A DNA stretch of 64,000 nt, from NCBI GenBank assembly GCA_024234505.1, contig JACKOD010000004.1:589001-653000 (forward strand), given 5' to 3'. Both the position numbers and the translations under genes were made by a program. Every line of letters starts with the position of its first letter. Position 1 is the stretch's first letter. The notes below the pieces were generated by a model, which saw only the letters and a list, made by a program, of their open reading frames with translations, did no database searches and was not told where the DNA came from. This DNA is from Hahellaceae bacterium (GTDB lineage Bacteria; Pseudomonadota; Gammaproteobacteria; Pseudomonadales; Oleiphilaceae). Positions 8,359 through 16,686 of this stretch are shown here, piece after piece.

Positions 8359-9666
8359 TCACTGTGATGCAGTGAGCCAGCGATTCAGTGAGGCCAGATC
8401 TTCCGGGCTGAGGGTGCCTGCGGCCTGCTTTATTTGCAAGGTATCGATGACATAATCAATCCGGGCGTTGGCGTAATCGCGAAGCGCGACATAGTAGGCC
8501 CTTTCTGCATCCAGCACTTCAACAATATTGCGCGTGCCCACACTGTAACCTGCTCGTGTGGCTTCCAACGCACTTTCTCGTGACACGATGTTTTGTTTCT
8601 GTGACGCGACCGTATCGATATCGGTTTTGAGCTTCGTAAACAAACTTCGTGTATTCAGTTGCACGGTGCGTTTCACTGATTCTAAAGAATAACGCGCCTG
8701 ATCCAGCTGATATTTGCTTTTGCGGTAGCTGGCCTCAGTGCCTCCGCCCTGGTACAGCGGCATATTGAATACCAGCGCGATTGAGCTGTCTTCACCTGAC
8801 AGGTCTACCGGATTTTTGTTGTCCAGCGAAGTGTGGCTATAACTTGCTGTCAAATCCAGCGTAGGGTAGTGACCTGTTTTTTGTTGGGACACGTTCTCTT
8901 CTGCCGCTTTGACGCCAAACTCTGCGGATTTAATCGACCAGTTTTGTGCAAATGCGGTGTTTACCCAATCTTCTACGACCATAGGGGTGGGAGGATTGAT
9001 CGGAAACTCCGCATTCAAGGCGTTGAGTTGTTCGTAAACTTGTCCTGTAAGGCGTGCAAGCCCTTCGTAAGCGATGTTCAGCGCGCCTTCTGCCTGAATG
9101 CGCGAGGTCGTTGCCGCGTCGTAGGATGCCCGTGCTTCATGGACTTCAGTAATAGCAATCAGGCCAACATCAAAACGCTCTTTGGCTTGTTCCCATTGGC
9201 GCTTGAATGCCGCCTCGGCGGCATTGGTTGTGGCGAGATTTTCTTTGGCTCGTAGGATGCTGAAATAGGCCGTAGCGGTATCCAGAATCAGGGTTTGCTG
9301 GGCTTTTGCAAATTCGGCTTCGGCACTTTGGCTTAAGTATTTGCTGGCTTCAAAGCCAAACCAGTTTTGCGCGCGAAAGAGTGGTTGGGTAAGTGACAAA
9401 CCATAGCTGGTTGCCGTGTATCCATCATCCGGGGCATAGGTGCTGTCTTTGTAACCTGTCTGGGCACTCAGATTAATTTGCGGGAGCAGCGCCGCTCTTG
9501 CCTGCGTTACCGTTTCTTGTTCGGCAAGGTAGGCGGATTGAGACGCGGCCAACGAAGAATCGTAATTCAATGCCTGTTCATAAGCGGTGACGAGATCCAC
9601 GGCATGCGCACAGATCGACGTGGCTGCTACCATCGACAGACACAGGGCTTTGGGTAGAAAGTGCAT
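8359..9666 (-). CDS. tolC: TolC-family outer membrane channel
   Basis: A 435-residue TolC-type exit duct for type I secretion and efflux. A signal peptide (MHFLPKALCLSMVAATSICAHA) precedes two structural repeats. The first begins DLVTAYEQALNYDSSLAAS. The repeats carry the usual long alpha-helical hairpins (QAESALN- and LDQARYSLES-type heptads) and short beta strands (LSLTQPLF, ALVFNMPLYQGG). GTRNIVEVLDAERAYYVAL is the conserved C-terminal block. It is convergent with waaA and divergent from thiC, the same neighbourhood as the Pseudomonas TolC-like gene beside thiC. No adaptor or inner-membrane pump gene is nearby, so it probably serves several partners encoded elsewhere. I see no U-tract terminator in 8262-8358, only two small palindromes (CTGCCGGCAG and CGGACTGTCCG). 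Confidence 0.93.
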   Translation of the reverse strand: MHFLPKALCLSMVAATSICAHAVDLVTAYEQALNYDSSLAASQSAYLAEQETVTQARAALLPQINLSAQTGYKDSTYAPDDGYTATSYGLSLTQPLFRAQNWFGFEASKYLSQSAEAEFAKAQQTLILDTATAYFSILRAKENLATTNAAEAAFKRQWEQAKERFDVGLIAITEVHEARASYDAATTSRIQAEGALNIAYEGLARLTGQVYEQLNALNAEFPINPPTPMVVEDWVNTAFAQNWSIKSAEFGVKAAEENVSQQKTGHYPTLDLTASYSHTSLDNKNPVDLSGEDSSIALVFNMPLYQGGGTEASYRKSKYQLDQARYSLESVKRTVQLNTRSLFTKLKTDIDTVASQKQNIVSRESALEATRAGYSVGTRNIVEVLDAERAYYVALRDYANARIDYVIDTLQIKQAAGTLSPEDLASLNRWLTASQ

Positions 9667-9917
9667 GAAATATCCTTGTAATTTATCTGGTTATGCTAAA
9701 GGTCGTGCATTCAGGAAACTGGAAGCATTATGGACAATAAAGAATGATAACTCTACACTTCGTGGGACTTGTCGGGGGTCGTAGCATTTTTCGTTGATTT
9801 TCTGCGCTATTGCCTTCAATTAGAGCAACTACCGGATGGGCTGTCGGCCTTCCGCTGTTCTGTTTACGCACCTTCCCCTGACGTTTCATTTGATTTATCT
9901 AAACTGGGGTAACGTCC

Positions 9918-11789
9918 ATGCATGCAAGACCGGAAGACTTTCTGAGTGAATCTGCGCAAGTAGATAATGCCGCTATTCAGCCATTTACAAACTCACGCAA
10001 AGTCTATGTAACGGGGAGTCGCCCCGATATTCGGGTGCCAATGCGGGAGATTTCACTGGCAGACACGCCGACGGCGATGGGTGGTGAAAAGAATGCGCCA
10101 GTCTATGTTTATGATACCTCTGGTCCTTATACCGACCCGGACGTAAGCATCGATATCCGCCAAGGCCTCGCCCCCCTTCGGGAGGCCTGGATCAACGACC
10201 GTGCCGATACAGAGCAATTAACAGACTTTGAGTCCGAATTTACGCGTCGACGCCTGCGGGATCCCATGCTGGATCACATGCGTTTCAGTCATTTTCGCAA
10301 ACCGCGCCGGGCACTGGCCGGAAAAAATGTCAGCCAGCTACATTATGCTCGCCAGGGAATCATCACCCCCGAGATGGAGTTCGTGGCCATTCGCGAAAAT
10401 ATGAAACTCCAGGAAGCCCGCGCCGCAGGCCTGCTGGATGCCCAGCACCCGGGTGAATCCTTCGGTGCCAATATCCCGAAAGAAATTACCGCAGAATTTG
10501 TCCGGTCAGAAATTGCATTGGGTCGAGCGATCATTCCTGCCAACATCAATCACCTTGAGCTGGAGCCGGTCATTATCGGTCGGAATTTTTTGGTGAAAAT
10601 AAATGGCAATATTGGAAACTCCGCACTGACCTCATCCATTGAGGATGAAGTTGCCAAACTGACGTGGGGGATTCGTTGGGGTGCAGATACCATCATGGAT
10701 CTGTCCACCGGCAAGAATATTCATGAAACTCGTGAATGGATTATCCGTAATTCACCTGTGCCCATCGGGACGGTTCCTATCTATCAGGCATTGGAGAAAG
10801 TGGGTGGGGTGGCAGAAGACCTCACTTGGGAAATCTTCCGCGACACCTTAATTGAGCAGGCTGAGCAAGGGGTGGATTACTTTACCATTCATGCCGGGGT
10901 GCTGCTGCGCTACGTTCCGTTAACGGCAAATCGGGTGACGGGTATTGTGTCTCGCGGTGGCTCGATCATGGCCAAATGGTGCCTGGCGCACCACAAGGAA
11001 AATTTCCTTTACACCCATTTTGAAGAAATTTGCGAAATCATGAAGGCGTATGATGTTTCCTTTAGTTTGGGAGATGGATTGCGCCCGGGGTCTATTGCCG
11101 ACGCGAATGATGCTGCCCAGTTCGGCGAGTTGGAGACGCTGGGTGAGTTGACGCAGATTGCCTGGAAGCACGACGTTCAGGTCATGATTGAAGGGCCGGG
11201 GCATGTGCCTATGCACATGATCAAAGAAAATATGGACAAGCAGCTACGTGAATGTGGCGAAGCGCCATTCTATACCCTGGGGCCGCTCACAACAGATATT
11301 GCTCCCGGTTATGATCACATTACCTCAGGCATCGGTGCGGCAATGATTGGCTGGTTTGGCTGCGCGATGCTTTGTTATGTGACGCCAAAAGAACACTTGG
11401 GGTTACCCAATAAAGATGATGTTAAAACCGGCATTATCACCTACAAAATCGCCGCACATGCGGCTGATCTTGCGAAAGGGCATCCGGGAGCGCAGATTCG
11501 TGACAATGCCATGTCTAAAGCGCGCTTCGAATTCCGCTGGGAAGATCAGTTCAATTTGGGACTGGATCCCGATACTGCGCGGGCGTTCCATGACGAAACC
11601 CTGCCGAAAGAATCTGCAAAGGTGGCACATTTTTGTTCCATGTGTGGTCCAAAATTCTGCTCCATGAAAATCAGTCAGGATGTCAGGGATTATGCGGCTC
11701 AGCAGGACGAAAAAGCGGCCTTGACCGGAATGGCTGAAAAGTCAGAAGAGTTTCGTCAGCAAGGTGCCCAGATTTATTCAAAGGTTTGA
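9918..11789 (+). CDS. thiC: Phosphomethylpyrimidine synthase
   Basis: ThiC is a radical-SAM enzyme converting aminoimidazole ribotide to HMP phosphate for thiamine biosynthesis in the cytosol. The 623-residue protein has the conserved N-domain (VYVTGSRPDIRVPMREI), the catalytic core (EGPGHVPMHMI, TDIAPGYDHITSGIG) and the C-terminal cluster ligands CSMCGPKFC (Cys573, Cys576, Cys581). ATG at 9918 follows GGGGTAACGTCC. The 251-base leader (9667-9917) shows none of the conserved blocks of a TPP riboswitch, such as CTGAGA or ACCTGA. Only 13 bases separate it from nudF, so it probably leads the nudF-yqiB-cpdA-yqiA transcript. No other thiamine gene is in the window. Confidence 0.97.
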   Translation: MHARPEDFLSESAQVDNAAIQPFTNSRKVYVTGSRPDIRVPMREISLADTPTAMGGEKNAPVYVYDTSGPYTDPDVSIDIRQGLAPLREAWINDRADTEQLTDFESEFTRRRLRDPMLDHMRFSHFRKPRRALAGKNVSQLHYARQGIITPEMEFVAIRENMKLQEARAAGLLDAQHPGESFGANIPKEITAEFVRSEIALGRAIIPANINHLELEPVIIGRNFLVKINGNIGNSALTSSIEDEVAKLTWGIRWGADTIMDLSTGKNIHETREWIIRNSPVPIGTVPIYQALEKVGGVAEDLTWEIFRDTLIEQAEQGVDYFTIHAGVLLRYVPLTANRVTGIVSRGGSIMAKWCLAHHKENFLYTHFEEICEIMKAYDVSFSLGDGLRPGSIADANDAAQFGELETLGELTQIAWKHDVQVMIEGPGHVPMHMIKENMDKQLRECGEAPFYTLGPLTTDIAPGYDHITSGIGAAMIGWFGCAMLCYVTPKEHLGLPNKDDVKTGIITYKIAAHAADLAKGHPGAQIRDNAMSKARFEFRWEDQFNLGLDPDTARAFHDETLPKESAKVAHFCSMCGPKFCSMKISQDVRDYAAQQDEKAALTGMAEKSEEFRQQGAQIYSKV

Positions 11790-11802
11790 TGCAGGATAGA
11801 AA

Positions 11803-12426
11803 ATGAATCGTTTTACCCGCAAGGATGTTGAGGTCATTAAAGAAGAATCAGGCTATCAGGGATTCTTCAGAATTAACCGGTTCACACTGCGTCACCGGTT
11901 GTTCAGAGGGGGGTGGTCCGAGCCGATGGTGCGAGAATTATTTCAGCGAGGCTCGGCGACCTGTGTACTGCCTTATGATCCGGTGCTTGATGAGGTGGTC
12001 CTCATCGAACAGTTTAGGATTGGTTGTGTCGGTGCAGATGCACCCTGGCTTTTAGAGTTGGTTGCAGGCATCAATGAAGCGGGCGAAGAACCCGAAACGG
12101 TGGCCCGCCGGGAAGCGCTGGAAGAAGCTGATCTCGAATTGGGCACGCTGGAGCCGGTTGCGAAATACTGGGCCTCTCCGGGAGGGAGCGATGAGCAGGT
12201 CCAGATATTTTGTGGCCAGGTTAATGCAAAAGGTGTTGACGGAATATTTGGGTTGGCGGAAGAACATGAAGATATCCGTGTTCAGGCAGTCAATGTCCAG
12301 ACAGCGTTTGAGTGGGTAGCCTCGGGACGAATCAATAATGCCGCTACGATTATTGCGCTGCAATGGCTACAGCTACATCGAGATCAACTGAGGGCTCGCT
12401 GGTTGAATCCGTCACGTGAGGAATGA
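11803..12426 (+). CDS. nudF: ADP-ribose pyrophosphatase (Nudix)
   Basis: NudF hydrolyses ADP-ribose and related ADP-sugars to AMP and sugar phosphate. The 207-residue protein has the Nudix helix: GINEAGE, then seven residues, then REALEEADL. The last glycine of the GX5EX7REUXEEXGU consensus is replaced by Asp; all catalytic Glu residues are kept. The N-terminal part (RFTLRHRLFRGGWS) and the QVQIFCGQVNAKG strand are typical of NudF. ATG follows AGGATAGAAA, 13 bases after thiC. In E. coli the order nudF-yqiB-cpdA-yqiA is also found, and it is kept here, which supports all four calls. Confidence 0.93.
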   Translation: MNRFTRKDVEVIKEESGYQGFFRINRFTLRHRLFRGGWSEPMVRELFQRGSATCVLPYDPVLDEVVLIEQFRIGCVGADAPWLLELVAGINEAGEEPETVARREALEEADLELGTLEPVAKYWASPGGSDEQVQIFCGQVNAKGVDGIFGLAEEHEDIRVQAVNVQTAFEWVASGRINNAATIIALQWLQLHRDQLRARWLNPSREE

Positions 12427-12448
12427 GCAGGTGCTGCAGGTAGCGCAC

Positions 12449-12492
12449 TCCGGGTAACGGTTTGCGTCTGTCCGGGTAACGGTTTGCTTCTG
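12449..12492 (+). repeat. 22-bp tandem duplication between nudF and yqiB
   Basis: Two adjacent 22-base units starting TCCGGGTAACGGTTTGC occupy 12449-12470 and 12471-12492. They differ at one base (GTCTG against TTCTG). The rest of the 178-base gap holds no other recognised element. Confidence 0.92.
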
Positions 12493-12604
12493 AATGTATA
12501 ACCGGAGGTGCTTCAGTGTGTTTTTCTGTGTTGTGCGTTACGTATGGCAGGGATATAAGGTACGCTAGTATTCTGTTAACCGCACTTGATAAAGGTTTGC
12601 GCTT

Positions 12605-13066
12605 ATGGTGTCGTTGAAATCCCGTCGCTATGTTCCTGACTTGCAACACTTGGGAGCGCTTTGTGATGGAAATTATTTACGATTGCAAAAGCTTTGCCGG
12701 GGGCAGGACGAACAATCCATGGTTCAGGTAACACTTTTCGCAGGCGAGACTTATCTGGGGCGAATCAGAATATCGCTACTGGACCAAAGCCGCTACACCG
12801 AAACTTTTCTGCTGGAACAAACCCACTCCATGGGGCCTTGGCTCAATAACCCCAAAATGACCGTTCGCGTATATCACGATGCCGGCATGGCTGAAGTCAT
12901 TAGCTGTTGGCGACATCAGCGCATAGAAGCGGTCAATGACTACCCCAATCGCTATATGCACCATCCTGATGAAAAAGTTCAGTTGAATGAGTTTCTCGCA
13001 GAATGGCTGGGGTACTGTCTTAGATTCGGATGCAATGACGGGGTGTCATTTGTATCCAATGGTTAG
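12605..13066 (+). CDS. yqiB: DUF1249 family protein YqiB
   Basis: A 153-residue cytosolic protein of the DUF1249 family, identified by length, by the DLQHLGALCDGNYLRLQKL opening, by the PKMTVRVYHDAGMAEVI strand pair, and by the closing block HPDEKVQLNEFLAEWL. The family's biochemical function is unknown. Its position between nudF and cpdA matches E. coli and Pseudomonas, and that order is the best support for the call. ATG at 12605 follows AAAGG at about 9 bases. The protein has no signal peptide or membrane segment. Confidence 0.85.
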   Translation: MVSLKSRRYVPDLQHLGALCDGNYLRLQKLCRGQDEQSMVQVTLFAGETYLGRIRISLLDQSRYTETFLLEQTHSMGPWLNNPKMTVRVYHDAGMAEVISCWRHQRIEAVNDYPNRYMHHPDEKVQLNEFLAEWLGYCLRFGCNDGVSFVSNG

Positions 13067-13321
13067 TAATTCTACGTATTTGTGTGCGTTGTGTCGGTTC
13101 TCTGGACAAAATGTGATTCGAACACTGGAAAAAAATCGCCGGTATTTATACTTTTGTGGGCAGAACTTTCGCTAAGCGTCTATATGTTAATTAGTGTTCG
13201 TTCGCTGTGAAGGCCAATGCATTTAATGGGTAATGCGTTGAAATGAAAACTGTTCATTTGGGCCTGATTGATTTCAGGTGGTTGTGTTTGGAAAAGAGGC
13301 GGCAAGAGGCCTGAAATTGTC

Positions 13322-14122
13322 ATGGCGAGTGCCAAGAAAACCGTAATGTTAGTCCAGGTAAGTGATGCACATCTTCGCAAAGAGGAAGATGGTGCTTTGC
13401 TTGGGATGAATACCCGTAACAGTCTGGATGCGGTACTTGATCTTGTTAAAACACACCATGGTGCCCCTGATGCCGTGATTGCATCCGGTGATCTGGCGCA
13501 GGATGGCAGCATTGAGGCGTACGAATGCTTTCAGGCAAAGATGGCACAATTTTCCTGTCCGGTTTACTGGTTCAACGGCAATCACGACGATCGCGAAGTG
13601 ATGGCTGAAGTCGCATCCCGCACGGATTCCCTCACTTCGGTTCAGCGTGTAGGTGAGTGGCAGATTATCCTGCTTGACTCGCTGGTACGAGGTAAAGTCT
13701 ATGGTCGATTGTCAGACCATGAGCTGAAAATCCTGGATGATGCCCTGACAGCCTCACCAGGTGTACCTACCCTGGTGAGTTTTCATCATCATCCTATCGA
13801 TATCGGGTGTCGTTGGCTCGATAATATTGGCCTGAAGAATCGCGATGCGCTTTTTGAAATCATAGATCGCCACCCACAAGTGAAAGTGCTGCTGTGGGGA
13901 CACATACATCAAGAAGTTGATACGGTTAGAAACGGGGTGCGTTTGCTGGCTTCGCCTTCGACTTGTGTGCAGTTTTTACCTCACTCCGATGACTTTGCCA
14001 TCGATACGATTGCACCGGGCTATCGCTGGTTGAAACTGCACGCGGACGGGACGGTGGATACCGGTGTGTTGCGTGCCGACCACATAGAGTTTCAGGTAGA
14101 TTATTCCAGCAAGGGCTATTGA
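13322..14122 (+). CDS. cpdA: 3',5'-cyclic-AMP phosphodiesterase CpdA
   Basis: CpdA is a class III metallophosphoesterase that breaks down cAMP and so tunes CRP-dependent transcription. The metal-binding blocks are in order: QVSDAHL, IASGDLAQDG, FNGNHDD, VSFHHHPID and LLWGHIHQEVD. I place the start at ATG 13322 (MASAKKTVMLVQ), giving 266 residues, close to family length; the frame stays open to 13268, but the added residues match nothing typical. The 255-base gap before it (13067-13321) holds no gene I can support. The yqiA gene follows after 15 bases. Confidence 0.93.
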   Translation: MASAKKTVMLVQVSDAHLRKEEDGALLGMNTRNSLDAVLDLVKTHHGAPDAVIASGDLAQDGSIEAYECFQAKMAQFSCPVYWFNGNHDDREVMAEVASRTDSLTSVQRVGEWQIILLDSLVRGKVYGRLSDHELKILDDALTASPGVPTLVSFHHHPIDIGCRWLDNIGLKNRDALFEIIDRHPQVKVLLWGHIHQEVDTVRNGVRLLASPSTCVQFLPHSDDFAIDTIAPGYRWLKLHADGTVDTGVLRADHIEFQVDYSSKGY

Positions 14123-14137
14123 TTGCTGGCTAATGAT

Positions 14138-14725
14138 ATGTGTGTCAAACCTCTCATCCTTTACCTCCATGGATTTAATAGCTCGCCTTTGTCGCGTAAA
14201 GCAAAGATCCTGGAGGCGTATCTCTCATCGCGTTCCGATCGTTTGGACTATCAGGTTCCTGCGTTACCTATTTCACCTGCAAAGTCGGTTGCTCTGGTAG
14301 AGGCTATCATCAAGTCCAGACTCGAACAGGGCGGTGTAGTGCATTTGGTGGGAAGCTCTCTGGGCGGTTATTATGCGCTGCATCTTGCAGAGCGCTATCA
14401 GCTGAAATCTGTATTGATTAATCCTGCCATCTACCCCTATCTCCTGCTGGAGCGATCATTGGGGGAAAACCGGAATTTCCATACCGGGGAAGTCTGGCAG
14501 TTCAAGTCTCAATATTTGCAGGAATTGCGTGCACTGGAAGTGCTTCGTATATCTCATCCTGAGCGTTTCATGCTGATGATTCAGACCGGGGATGAAACGC
14601 TGGACTATCAAGAGGCCACGGACAAATTGCGTGGTGTTAGGGCGTGGCTGGAGGGGGGCGGAAATCATGAGTTTTTTGCCTTTGAAAGGACGCTTCCCGC
14701 GCTGTGCGCGTTTTTGGATAGTTAG
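14138..14725 (+). CDS. yqiA: YqiA-family alpha/beta-hydrolase (esterase)
   Basis: A 195-residue small esterase of the YqiA family. The nucleophile elbow is LVGSSLGGYYA (Ser in GSSLG). ILYLHGFNSSPLSRKA is the oxyanion loop. QTGDETLDY supplies the acidic residue, and GGNHEFFAFE supplies the catalytic His. E. coli YqiA hydrolyses palmitoyl-CoA and short p-nitrophenyl esters in vitro; the physiological substrate is unknown. I use ATG 14138; a TTG lies one base past the cpdA stop at 14123. In E. coli and Pseudomonas parE follows, but here the glycine cleavage operon follows instead. Confidence 0.9.
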   Translation: MCVKPLILYLHGFNSSPLSRKAKILEAYLSSRSDRLDYQVPALPISPAKSVALVEAIIKSRLEQGGVVHLVGSSLGGYYALHLAERYQLKSVLINPAIYPYLLLERSLGENRNFHTGEVWQFKSQYLQELRALEVLRISHPERFMLMIQTGDETLDYQEATDKLRGVRAWLEGGGNHEFFAFERTLPALCAFLDS

Positions 14726-14753
14726 CGCTGCCTGACAACATTTCTTTTTGTTG

Positions 14754-14767
14754 ATTGTCATGACAAT
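14754..14767. promoter_or_regulatory. 14-bp perfect palindrome upstream of gcvT
   Basis: ATTGTCATGACAAT is a perfect dyad 109 bases before the gcvT start. A weak -10-like TAGAAT lies at 14825-14830, downstream of it. It could bind a dimeric regulator of the glycine cleavage operon; no regulator is assigned from sequence. Confidence 0.4.
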
Positions 14768-14875
14768 GGCATTATTTCCCTAAATGATTTTCCGCAGGTA
14801 GTCGATCAGATTATCGATATCATGTAGAATATGGCGCCTTTTTATTCAATTGCTCTAACAATTTGGTGCTTTAGT

Positions 14876-15961
14876 ATGGGAAATAAAACCGCGCTGTATA
14901 ATGCCCACCTTGCTGCGGGGGCAAAAATTGTAGATTTCGGCGGGTGGGATATGCCCATTCACTACGGTTCACAAATTGAGGAGCATCATAAGGTACGCCA
15001 GGCATCCGGTATGTTTGACGTGTCTCACATGACTATCGTGGATGTTCAGGGCGAAGACGCACAAGCCTATTTGCAACATCTATTGGCCAATGACGTGGCG
15101 AGATTAACGTCAGTTGGTAAAGCACTCTATTCCGGCATGTTAAATGACAACGGGGGCGTGATTGACGACCTGATTGTCTATCGTATGCCGGAAGGTTTCC
15201 GTGTAGTGGTGAACTGTGCTACTCGTGAAAAAGATCTGGCCTGGATGCAGAAGCAGGCGGGGGAATTTCGCGTGACACTCACTGAGCGCGCAGACTTTTC
15301 AATGATCGCCATCCAGGGGCCAGAAGCCATCACTCAAACCAAAAAGGTCGTGAGCGCGGCGCAATCTGAAGTGATTACTTCTTTGGGCGTATTTTTTGGT
15401 TTGGAGTCGGAAGGCTGGATGTTCTGTCGCACGGGTTATACCGGTGAAGATGGTCTGGAAGTGATGGTGCCGAACAATCAGGCAGAGGCCTTCTGGAATG
15501 CCTTGGTTGCAGCAGGCGTTGCACCGTGTGGTCTGGGAGCGAGAGATACTTTGAGGCTGGAAGCCGGCATGAATCTTTATGGTTCTGACATGGATGAAAG
15601 CATTTCGCCGCTGGCTGCCAATATGGGTTGGACGATTGCCTGGGAACCGCAGACACGTAATTTTGTAGGGCGTGCTGCGTTGGAATCGCAACAAGCGGCG
15701 GGTGATCAGCCCAGGCTGGTTGGTTTGGTTCTGGAGCAAAAGGCGGTGCTCAGAGGGCATCAGCCGGTGTTTGTGGAAGGGGTCGGCGAGGGTGAAATCA
15801 CCAGTGGCACCTTTTCCCCAACACTGGGCTATTCAATTGCATTGGCCCGGGTTCCCGCTGGAACACAGAGTTCGGCAACGGTTGAAATCCGGGGCCGTCA
15901 GCTGGAAGTAAAAGTAGTGTCGCCACCCTTTGTGCGCAAAGGTCAGCGAGTCTATAAATAG
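14876..15961 (+). CDS. gcvT: Glycine cleavage system T protein (aminomethyltransferase)
   Basis: GcvT transfers the methylene group from the aminomethyl-lipoyl arm of GcvH to tetrahydrofolate, releasing ammonia. The 361-residue protein has the expected blocks: DFGGWDMPIHYGSQIEEHH, GMFDVSHMTIV, the folate-site aspartate in YSGMLNDNGGVIDDLIVY, and RTGYTGEDGLEV. The C-terminal OB-like region ends with VVSPPFVRKG. I chose ATG 14876 (MGNKTALYNAH), which matches the family start; an ATG at 14831 would add 15 unrelated residues. It leads gcvH, gcvPA and gcvPB. The leader shows none of the conserved blocks of a glycine riboswitch. Confidence 0.96.
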   Translation: MGNKTALYNAHLAAGAKIVDFGGWDMPIHYGSQIEEHHKVRQASGMFDVSHMTIVDVQGEDAQAYLQHLLANDVARLTSVGKALYSGMLNDNGGVIDDLIVYRMPEGFRVVVNCATREKDLAWMQKQAGEFRVTLTERADFSMIAIQGPEAITQTKKVVSAAQSEVITSLGVFFGLESEGWMFCRTGYTGEDGLEVMVPNNQAEAFWNALVAAGVAPCGLGARDTLRLEAGMNLYGSDMDESISPLAANMGWTIAWEPQTRNFVGRAALESQQAAGDQPRLVGLVLEQKAVLRGHQPVFVEGVGEGEITSGTFSPTLGYSIALARVPAGTQSSATVEIRGRQLEVKVVSPPFVRKGQRVYK

Positions 15962-16134
15962 TTTTTAGTGGAGCATTCTTGTCTTGGTCGACTGACTGTA
16001 TTCCAGTCGTCGGGATCTGATCAGGTCGGAGCAGATTCAGCGGGAATGAGTGTAGTCCGAAATGGATGTCGTATTTTAATCAGTCTATTTATTATTGTTT
16101 AACGAGCATCTGTACAACTTTGGGGTTGCCAAGA

Positions 16135-16530
16135 ATGAGTCATATTCCTCGCGAATTAAGATATCTGTCCTCTCACGAGTGGGTTCGTATTGAAGCGGAC
16201 GGCACTGCAACAATTGGAATTACCGATCATGCCCAGGATTTGTTGGGTGACGTTGTGTTTGTTGAACTGCCTGAAGTCGGCAGTGAACTTACCGCAGGCG
16301 ACGAGGCGGGTGTGGTGGAATCGGTGAAAGCCGCTTCTGATATTTTCACGCCAATCAGCGGAGAAGTTATTGCGGTAAATGATGCTCTGGAGGACAGCCC
16401 TGATCTGGTAAACAATGATCCTTACAATGATGGCTGGTTTTTTAAAGTAAAACCGAGCGATACCGGTGAACTGGACTCCTTGCTGGATGCAGAAGGCTAT
16501 ACGGAAATTTGCGAGTCTGAAGACCATTAA
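16135..16530 (+). CDS. gcvH: Glycine cleavage system H protein
   Basis: GcvH is the lipoyl carrier that shuttles the aminomethyl group between the P, T and L proteins. The 131-residue protein has RYLSSHEWVRIE at the N-terminus and the lipoylation motif ESVKAASDIFTPI, with Lys65 as the modified residue. NDDPYNDGWFFKVK-type C-terminal residues are present. ATG 16135 (MSHIPREL) gives normal family length, although the frame is open to 16066. A 173-base gap separates it from gcvT, and 156 bases separate it from gcvPA, longer than usual inside an operon. Confidence 0.96.
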   Translation: MSHIPRELRYLSSHEWVRIEADGTATIGITDHAQDLLGDVVFVELPEVGSELTAGDEAGVVESVKAASDIFTPISGEVIAVNDALEDSPDLVNNDPYNDGWFFKVKPSDTGELDSLLDAEGYTEICESEDH

Positions 16531-16615
16531 GTATTGCTGGAAAGCGGGTTGATTCTGCCAGAAACAAACAGTTCTGATGGAGTCAATCCGGCCAATAGAT
16601 CCTTCGGAAATATAG

Positions 16616-16648
16616 CGACCAGATGCGGGTTATCCCAATATCTGGTCG
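16616..16648 (+). other. 9-bp hairpin between gcvH and gcvPA
   Basis: CGACCAGAT at 16616-16624 pairs with ATCTGGTCG at 16640-16648 across a 15-base loop. No U-tract follows, so it is not a simple terminator. It sits 38 bases before the gcvPA start and could be an mRNA stability or attenuation element. Confidence 0.5.
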
Positions 16649-16686
16649 TTGCATTTCCAGACGTCGATTCCCGGAGAGTCCTTCTC

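Noticed and set aside
9784..9917. TPP riboswitch in the thiC leader
   Set aside because: The CTGAGA and ACCTGA blocks and the closing stem are absent.
14726..14875. Glycine riboswitch in the gcvT leader
   Set aside because: No tandem aptamer blocks can be read; only an unrelated 14-base palindrome is present.
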